The notes under the pieces are model-generated. The model did no database searches. It was not told the origin of the DNA and saw only the letters and a program-made list of their open reading frames with translations. Below, in pieces: positions 34,030 to 39,454 of a stretch of 39,454 nt of DNA. The position numbers were made by a program, and so were the translations under genes. The first letter of the stretch is position 1, and each line of letters starts with the position of its first letter. This stretch comes from Flavobacteriaceae bacterium (GTDB lineage: Bacteria; Bacteroidota; Bacteroidia; Flavobacteriales; Flavobacteriaceae), in contig JALWUJ010000148.1 in the NCBI GenBank assembly GCA_027080135.1, forward strand, positions 1 through 39,454, given 5' to 3'.

Positions 34030-36390
34030 TTAATTTTCAATTTTTACAATAGTTATTTTTTCATTATAAGGTTCGTTTGATTTTGATTTTAATGCTCTTT
34101 CTGTTTCATTTATATTGGTGAATTTTCTAGAATAGATATAATATTCATTGGTTTTTACATCAAAAAAGAAATCTACTTCTTTATTTCCTGTTGATATAAC
34201 TTGAGATAAAAATTCATCTCGTTTTTTAATGTTGTTGTGTACAGCTAAAACAAGATAATATCCATTTTCAGCATGTTCTACATTTTTAACAATTTGAATA
34301 TTACCGTTTCTTTCTCTACCAAAATCTATATCTTTTAATTCCAAAGGTGTTGTTCTTAAAGAAACTGTTTGTTTTAAACTCTTCAGGGTATTTCTGTCTT
34401 TTGAATATCTATCTTGATCATTGTCATACGCAGCTCGTTTAATACGGCGTTTTCTTTCAAATTCAGTTGCAATTGATATTTCTTTTAGAGAAGATACTAA
34501 TTTTGCTTTTTCTCGGATTGCTTTTTCTTGTTCTGCTTTTAATTCTTCAATTCTATTTTTATAATATAAATTAGTTTCATCATTAAGGTCTGGGAAAGAA
34601 ACCATGCGTTCTTCTAATAGTGATTCAAGTTGTTTTATCTTTTTATTTTGTTTTAATATTATTTCGTCTAAATTTATCTTTATAAGTTCTATAGCCTCGT
34701 TTTCTTTACTTATACTTTTGAAAGGTTTTGGTTCTACATAGATATTTTGTTCGCTTAAATCGTTTTCTTCTTTTAAATCTTTTAAATCTTGTTCTTTTAT
34801 GGCCACTGCTGCAGCTAAGTCTGATAGTAATTTAGTTTGAAGCACATTTGATTGATCTGTTTCTGATGTTAATTTACTAATAGATTTTCCAATTCTATCT
34901 GTAGGGTTTACTAATAACTCATTTTTATTTTTTTCTGCTTCTTGTCTTGCCTGTTCTTCTGCTGCTATACGAGCTTGTTCCTCAGCTTCTTGTCTTGCTT
35001 GTTCTTCGGCTGCTATACGAGCTTGTTCCTCAGCTTCTTGTCTTGCCTGTTCTTCGGCTGCTATACGAGCTTGTTCCTCAGCTTCTTGTCTTGCTTGTTC
35101 TTCTGCTGCTATACGGGATTGTTCCTCAGCTTCTTGTCTTGCCTGTTCTTCGGCTGCTATACGGGATTGTTCCTCAGCTTCTTGTCTTGCTTGTTCTTCG
35201 GCTGCTATACGAGCTTGTTCCTCAGCTTCTTGTCTTGCTTGTTCTTCGGCTGCTATACGGGATTGTTCCTCAGCTTCTTGTCTTGCTTGTTCTTCGGCTG
35301 CTATACGGGATTGTTCCTCAGCTTCTTGTCTTGCTTGTTCTTCTGCTGCTAAACGGGATTGTTCTTCAGAATTAACTTTTGTTTCTGCAGGAGGTGTTTT
35401 AGCAACTTTTTTCTTTTTCTGATTATTATCAAAATTTAAAAGACCTGCTATTTCATCGTCTCTACTATAATCGTAATAATTATCGTTTTTAAATCTATAT
35501 GCGAGAGTAATCTCGTGAGAAGCACCAAAATCTGAAAGACCTCCTAAAGATTTTTCATAATTGTATTCGATAGCGAATTGTGGTGTTAAATTAACACCTA
35601 ACCCTCCAGAAAATCCATATTTTGAATTATAGCTTACTTGTGCCCAAATTCCTTTAGGTATGGTAATCATGGCTTGTCCTGAGATAACAGTGGCGTCTTT
35701 TTGAAATTCGGTTCTTCCTAATAAAGACATTCTACTATCACCAAAAAAACCATAGCCTCCAAAGTATCCCGTGTACATTATATGTCCTTGAATTCCACTA
35801 ATTGGATTTTCTTTCACCATTGCTGAAGTGTTAAAGTTATAAAGAACCAAGTTGTTGTATGAAATTCCAAAATCCATAAAGCCTGTTCCATAATTGAATC
35901 CAGGATTAACAGTTATTAAAAAATTGGAAGGAATATTATCTAGAGCTGGGTCATCAAAATTAGTAATTACTTTTCCACTATTTAAACCACTTTTGTAAGC
36001 TCCTACATTAAGTCCAAAAGTAGCATTACTATCTTCTTGAATTCGGACGTTATAAGCAAAATTTACTATCCCTCCAAAGGTAGTAAGCACTCCATAATTT
36101 TGTTGAAAAACTCCAACACCAGTACCAATATTTTCTCTAAAACGACCAGAATAGCCAAACAAATAAGTGTTTGGAGCATTATCTACACCTACTAATTCTC
36201 TTTTGTTAGTCGCTGTAATGTATTTGTTTTGTTCTCTTACAAAGCTAAAGGTTGGATTAACTATATACCTATTAAAAGTTAATGAGTTTCTAACAGGAAT
36301 ATCAAGTGCTACAACACCGTCTTCAACTTGTGAATAGCTTATTTGGAAAATACCCAACAAAAGGATGATATGTAATGCTATTTTATTCAA
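34030..36390 (-). CDS. sprD: PorP/SprF-type barrel fused to charged repeats, coiled coil and SPOR-like domain (SprD position)
   Basis: A 786-residue protein in four parts. After a signal peptide (MNKIALHIILLLGIFQISYS), residues 25-320 are a PorP/SprF-type barrel (FNRYIVNPTFSFVREQNKYI, LVGVDNAPNTYLFGYSGRF, GVGVFQQNYG, ending HEITLAYRF). A basic linker (QKKKKVAKTPPAE) leads to nine 16-residue repeats of the form RIAAEEQARQEAEEQS at about 341-484. A long helical region with further coiled-coil stretches follows. The last 90 residues (NGYYLVLAVHNNIKKRDEFL ... NEYYIYSRKFTNINETERAL) have the strand-helix pattern of SPOR peptidoglycan-binding domains. Its ATG lies one base after the sprC stop and sprB follows after 76 bases. 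The symbol is by position in the sprC-D-B-F order; the barrel family is clear, and the SPOR call is tentative. Confidence 0.75.
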   Translation of the reverse strand: MNKIALHIILLLGIFQISYSQVEDGVVALDIPVRNSLTFNRYIVNPTFSFVREQNKYITATNKRELVGVDNAPNTYLFGYSGRFRENIGTGVGVFQQNYGVLTTFGGIVNFAYNVRIQEDSNATFGLNVGAYKSGLNSGKVITNFDDPALDNIPSNFLITVNPGFNYGTGFMDFGISYNNLVLYNFNTSAMVKENPISGIQGHIMYTGYFGGYGFFGDSRMSLLGRTEFQKDATVISGQAMITIPKGIWAQVSYNSKYGFSGGLGVNLTPQFAIEYNYEKSLGGLSDFGASHEITLAYRFKNDNYYDYSRDDEIAGLLNFDNNQKKKKVAKTPPAETKVNSEEQSRLAAEEQARQEAEEQSRIAAEEQARQEAEEQSRIAAEEQARQEAEEQARIAAEEQARQEAEEQSRIAAEEQARQEAEEQSRIAAEEQARQEAEEQARIAAEEQARQEAEEQARIAAEEQARQEAEEQARIAAEEQARQEAEKNKNELLVNPTDRIGKSISKLTSETDQSNVLQTKLLSDLAAAVAIKEQDLKDLKEENDLSEQNIYVEPKPFKSISKENEAIELIKINLDEIILKQNKKIKQLESLLEERMVSFPDLNDETNLYYKNRIEELKAEQEKAIREKAKLVSSLKEISIATEFERKRRIKRAAYDNDQDRYSKDRNTLKSLKQTVSLRTTPLELKDIDFGRERNGNIQIVKNVEHAENGYYLVLAVHNNIKKRDEFLSQVISTGNKEVDFFFDVKTNEYYIYSRKFTNINETERALKSKSNEPYNEKITIVKIEN
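34939..35370 (-). repeat. nine tandem 48-base repeats inside the sprD-like gene
   Basis: Nine head-to-tail 48-base units encode RIAAEEQARQEAEEQ followed by Ala or Ser; the first has RLAA and the last ends EKNK. The units differ at only a few positions (GCT/GCC, and ACGAGC against ACGGGA, which gives the Ala/Ser swap). Such near-identity points to recent expansion by slippage or unequal crossing-over, so copy number may vary between strains. No stop occurs in two antisense frames, which explains the open plus-strand frames there. Confidence 0.92.
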
Positions 36391-36391
36391 C

Positions 36392-37858
36392 TTATTTAAT
36401 TATAGTTATAGAGCCTTTTTTTTGTTTTCCTTCGGGTGTTGTAATTATATAATAGTAAACCTCATTTACACTACTATTATTACTATAATCTTGTGGCCAA
36501 TTATTTGAATAATCTGTAGTATTAAGTTCTACTTTTCCATTACTAGAATAAATAACTACTTGCGTGTTGCTACCGCTTACATATTGTAAGGGTATAACCC
36601 AAGTATCATTAATTCCATCACCATTGGGGCTTATTATATTTGGAATGTTTTCAACTTCTGGAAAAGGGTTAATGTATTCTTCAACCAAAAAAGTAAGTTG
36701 GTCTGTAATATTACAGTTGTTGTTTTGAGTTATAGTAACTCGATAATTTCCAAATTCTGTAACTGTAAAAGTGTTTTGTGTTGCATTAGGGATTTCTAAA
36801 TCGTTTAAAAACCATTGAAATTCTGGATTAATTGCTGAAGTAGTAATGGTTACTTCTAAAGATTCTCCCTCTTCTAACATGACAACACTCTCTACATCTA
36901 TACTACTTGTAAAATCTCCAGCTTCTAAATCTATATTTCCAGTTGCTTCACAACTTCCAAAATTAACGACAACCGAGTATGCTCCTGAGGTGGAAGTTTC
37001 ATAAGTTTGGTTAGTAGCTCCAGAAATTGGGTTTCCTTCTTTGAACCATTGGTATCCGTTTCCTTCAACCGTACTTAAAATCGTAGGGCCATATGCAGAG
37101 CAAAAAGGGTTTCCTAAGCTTGAATCTATTGAAGCAAAAACTACATCGCCGGATGAAGCTTCGGTTACTGTAACCCTATTTGAAAAAGAATTAGATGTAC
37201 ATGTTCCATAGTTGGTTTCGACAAAATATTTTCCTTCTTCAGTAACTGAAAGTGTTTCTCCTTGAGCTACAAAAACAAAAGTGGTTGAGTTAATTTCTTT
37301 AAACCAATTAAAGGTTAAAGAAGGGTAGTTTAAAGGAGAATCGTTATCACCTGTTCCCGGATTGTCTATAGTTAAGAGGTAACTTCCGCCTGGGCAAAAG
37401 CTTGCTGTTGGATTAAGATTATTGATAGTAAAAGGACTGTCTTGCAATTTGTAATAAGCAGAAAAACTAACTGATGGGGTGCTTGTTGCAACAGGATGAG
37501 TGCTTTTTATTTTAAGTTTATACCCTTCACCTGCAGTATCTGTTGGTAGTGAAATATCTACAGAGGCAGGTGAGGCAGTAATTGCTCCTGGATTGGATGT
37601 ATATACAATTGTGGGGTCTGAAAAATCGCCATCTGCATCCGACATTTCAATAATAAATTGATTGTTAGTATCTACACCAGACTCTGGGCTAAACACAAAG
37701 TTGACCGTAAATGAATTAAAAGTATCATTAGCACAAGCTTGTGTGAACTCAAGATTAGGAGTTCCAATAACAATCTGAGCCTTCATTTTTCCAAAGAAAA
37801 AAAACATTAAAAAAAAGACTATGAAAGGGAAACAAGTTTTGGGGATAATTTTTTTCAC
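36392..37858 (-). CDS. sprC: T9SS type B sorted surface protein with Ig-like domains (SprC position)
   Basis: A 488-residue exported protein with a signal peptide (ending FFFFGKMKAQ near residue 28). A first beta domain (about 30-140) has the pattern FTQACANDTFNSFTVNF ... EGYKLKIKSTHPVATSTPSV. It is followed by Ig-like/PKD-like domains with paired cysteines (ASFCPGGSYLLTI, NYGTCTSNSF, GNPFCSAYGPTIL, VVNFGSCEATG, TQNNNCNITDQ) and a type B C-terminal sorting domain (NIPNIISPNGDGINDTWVIP ... VYYYIITTPEGKQKKGSITI). It should be moved across the outer membrane by the type IX system. The stop lies one base before the sprD-type ATG. Position and domains agree with sprC of the gliding operon, whose mutants fail to spread on agar; the exact role is not known. 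Confidence 0.75.
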   Translation of the reverse strand: MKKIIPKTCFPFIVFFLMFFFFGKMKAQIVIGTPNLEFTQACANDTFNSFTVNFVFSPESGVDTNNQFIIEMSDADGDFSDPTIVYTSNPGAITASPASVDISLPTDTAGEGYKLKIKSTHPVATSTPSVSFSAYYKLQDSPFTINNLNPTASFCPGGSYLLTIDNPGTGDNDSPLNYPSLTFNWFKEINSTTFVFVAQGETLSVTEEGKYFVETNYGTCTSNSFSNRVTVTEASSGDVVFASIDSSLGNPFCSAYGPTILSTVEGNGYQWFKEGNPISGATNQTYETSTSGAYSVVVNFGSCEATGNIDLEAGDFTSSIDVESVVMLEEGESLEVTITTSAINPEFQWFLNDLEIPNATQNTFTVTEFGNYRVTITQNNNCNITDQLTFLVEEYINPFPEVENIPNIISPNGDGINDTWVIPLQYVSGSNTQVVIYSSNGKVELNTTDYSNNWPQDYSNNSSVNEVYYYIITTPEGKQKKGSITIIK

Positions 37859-37952
37859 TTATATTTTTTTAATGTTTTTTAATATTTAACAATACCCGTA
37901 TATCCAGAAAGTATCTAGGTATAGTTTATGAAACTTTTTTTGGTATGTATTT

Positions 37953-39260
37953 TTATTTTTCAGGAAGACTAATTGCTATAATTTTATTAATACGAAGTCT
38001 AAAATCTGGATTATCCAAATTTTTAACATCTATAAAAGTTTCTGTATCTACACCTTGCGAATAAACATTTGCAAATACACTATTCCCATACCAATTTTCT
38101 AGGTCTTCATTATTAGGAACATTTTCAGTAAATATATTTCCTTCACAATTGTTAAAATACATATTAGTAAATTGCATTTTGGAAAGATTATCGTTATCTA
38201 TCTGAATTTTTTTATCTAAAATAACTGCTGGATTAAAACCTGAAAAAATAGTTTTGTTTACAGAAAAGGAAGCTCCGTTTTTAACGTACATTGCTTCATG
38301 AACCAACCCAACTTTAATGTCGGCTTCGAGATTATTACTTAATACCATAATTGTATTGTTGTTAACTTCAAGATGTGATCCTTTTTTAGTTGAATCCACT
38401 TCTTCGATGTTATTATAGGAAGCTAAATATATACTACTAGCTCCTCCCGAAGTTGTATGATATGGAGATTTAATTGCTAATGAATTTGCCAATAAAGATT
38501 GAGCTCCAAAATTAAAGTTAAAATCATTTCTTTTAGCTCTAAAAGAAACCAATTGATAAAGCATGGTGTCTCCTCCTATTATTTGGAAAGAGTTTCCTTG
38601 GCAATAGCTTACCATAATATTTTCCAAAATGGTTTCGTTTCCAACACCTGCAAGTGTAAGACCATTGTAATAACCATAATCTTTGGTTCTTTTACCAGCA
38701 TATTCAATTCTTACATATCTTAATATTCCTGAATTACTCTCAGGATTAGAACCTCCAAATTGTAATACATCTGAAGATGGGGCGTTAAGACCACAAATCA
38801 TTTCCGAATTTTCGGTAAGCATATTGGTTGGTGCATTTCCTAAAATAAAAATTCCCCCCCAGTCACCTTTTTTTCTTACACCTCTATTAGATGAAAAAAT
38901 AATTGGGTCTGTTTGGGTACCTTCTGCCAGAATTTTTGAAGTTCTTCCTATAATTAATGACGCTTTAGATTTGTAATCTGCAAGTATTAGTGTGCCAGGT
39001 TCAATAGTAAGTGTGGTACTATCTGTTACAAAAACATCTCCTAACAAAAGATAAACCTCTTTTTTATTAAGTATTGTATTTTTTGTGATGTTTCCGGAAA
39101 GTATCTGAGTAGGTTCGGGATATTTATTATCACTCGTTTTAAAATCGGTCCAGATACTTAACCAATTTTCATTTCCGTATATACCTTTTTCTTGTTGAGC
39201 TTGTAAACTGAAAATGGGAAAAAGTAGAAAAAAGATAAATTTTAAGTAGTTTTTTTTCAT
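37953..39260 (-). CDS. exported right-handed beta-helix protein upstream of sprC
   Basis: A 435-residue protein with a signal peptide (MKKNYLKFIFFLLFPIFSLQAQ). The mature part carries TLTIEPGTLILADYKSKASL, TDPIIFSSNRGVRKKGDWGG and IFILGNAPTN, then SGILRYVRIEYAGKRT. This set is typical of a Bacteroidota parallel beta-helix family found in many secreted proteins, sometimes mislabelled multidrug transporter. Further helix turns run to about residue 380. I see neither a type A nor a type B sorting domain: it ends LRINKIIAISLPEK. It lies 94 bases before the sprC-type gene on the same strand and is the first gene of the run inside this window. In F. johnsoniae the spr operon also has extra genes before sprC, but I cannot say this is a match. 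Confidence 0.7.
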   Translation of the reverse strand: MKKNYLKFIFFLLFPIFSLQAQQEKGIYGNENWLSIWTDFKTSDNKYPEPTQILSGNITKNTILNKKEVYLLLGDVFVTDSTTLTIEPGTLILADYKSKASLIIGRTSKILAEGTQTDPIIFSSNRGVRKKGDWGGIFILGNAPTNMLTENSEMICGLNAPSSDVLQFGGSNPESNSGILRYVRIEYAGKRTKDYGYYNGLTLAGVGNETILENIMVSYCQGNSFQIIGGDTMLYQLVSFRAKRNDFNFNFGAQSLLANSLAIKSPYHTTSGGASSIYLASYNNIEEVDSTKKGSHLEVNNNTIMVLSNNLEADIKVGLVHEAMYVKNGASFSVNKTIFSGFNPAVILDKKIQIDNDNLSKMQFTNMYFNNCEGNIFTENVPNNEDLENWYGNSVFANVYSQGVDTETFIDVKNLDNPDFRLRINKIIAISLPEK

Positions 39261-39454
39261 ACCAAATATTATTTAAACATTGATTACAATAATAATGTTT
39301 TATTTCAAAATATATCTATAATATGCATATTTTTTCGATTAAATGCATTTATATTTAACATTTAACAAAAAAGGATTGTACGTATTTTTATGAAAAAAAA
39401 TTAATTAGTTTATTTTTAAACTATTATAAAAAAACAAAATTAATAGTAATATAG

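Noticed and set aside
34942-35375. Two open plus-strand frames rich in Leu, Cys and Phe across the sprD repeats
   Set aside because: They exist only because the 48-base repeat has no stop codon in those frames; they have no start signal or non-repeat sequence and lie antisense to a clear gene.
39261-39454. Very AT-rich right edge as a possible origin or promoter cluster
   Set aside because: No exact TAnnTTTG box, no DnaA-box pattern and no clear repeat was found; it is probably just the upstream region of the spr run.

Overview
The window looks like chromosomal DNA from a marine-type Flavobacteriaceae (Bacteroidota). It is AT-rich. Ribosome binding sites are mostly absent, and several upstream regions carry exact copies of the Bacteroidota -7 promoter box TAnnTTTG. 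It also encodes several products of the type IX secretion system (T9SS) and gliding motility: PorP/SprF proteins, type A and type B sorting domains, and a giant SprB-repeat adhesin.

Layout. 1-2.9 kb: the start of uvrC on the minus strand, divergent from a plus-strand run of a RimK-type glutamate ligase, an AstE/AspA-like zinc hydrolase and 5-formyltetrahydrofolate cyclo-ligase. 2.9-3.6 kb: a pair of small membrane proteins (CCC-motif/dispanin-like and DUF2752). 3.7-8.9 kb, minus strand: ileS, a DksA/TraR-like gene, an exported beta-rich protein and lspA, probably one operon. 9.0-10.6 kb: a small lipoprotein divergent from an outer-membrane beta-barrel. 10.6-11.6 kb: a NUMOD4/HNH protein and a zinc-ribbon protein behind a near-consensus promoter. 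11.6-17.4 kb: a tripartite exporter (TolC, HlyD, two ABC-2 permeases, no ATPase) followed by a CsgG-like secreted protein. 17.5-19.2 kb, minus strand: a CarboxypepD_reg-like exported protein and an unlisted 50-residue membrane protein. 19.3-20.4 kb: an acyl-ACP desaturase. 20.5-23.1 kb: a broken T9SS-exported surface protein, with VCBS repeats out of frame with a beta-helix and sorting-domain remainder. 23.2-39.3 kb, minus strand: a gliding operon ending in sprC, sprD, sprB, sprF, preceded by a beta-helix exported protein.

How the genes work together. The last 16 kb is the main system. Gene order and domains match the sprC-sprD-sprB-sprF operon known from Flavobacterium johnsoniae, in which SprB is the mobile cell-surface adhesin and SprF is needed to put it on the surface. 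The SprD position here holds an unusual fusion: a PorP/SprF barrel, nine near-identical 16-residue charged repeats, a coiled coil, and a C-terminal domain that resembles SPOR. This is the best candidate in the window for something not well described: an outer-membrane porin-like protein with a long periplasmic arm that may reach the cell wall.

Intergenic DNA holds several long inverted repeats (REP-like or terminators). I see no tRNA, rRNA, CRISPR array or insertion sequence. The only gene-free gap above 300 bases before adding the small gene was 18969-19337, which contains that gene and its promoter. The last 194 bases (39261-39454) are very AT-rich, and I find no gene or exact promoter box in them.
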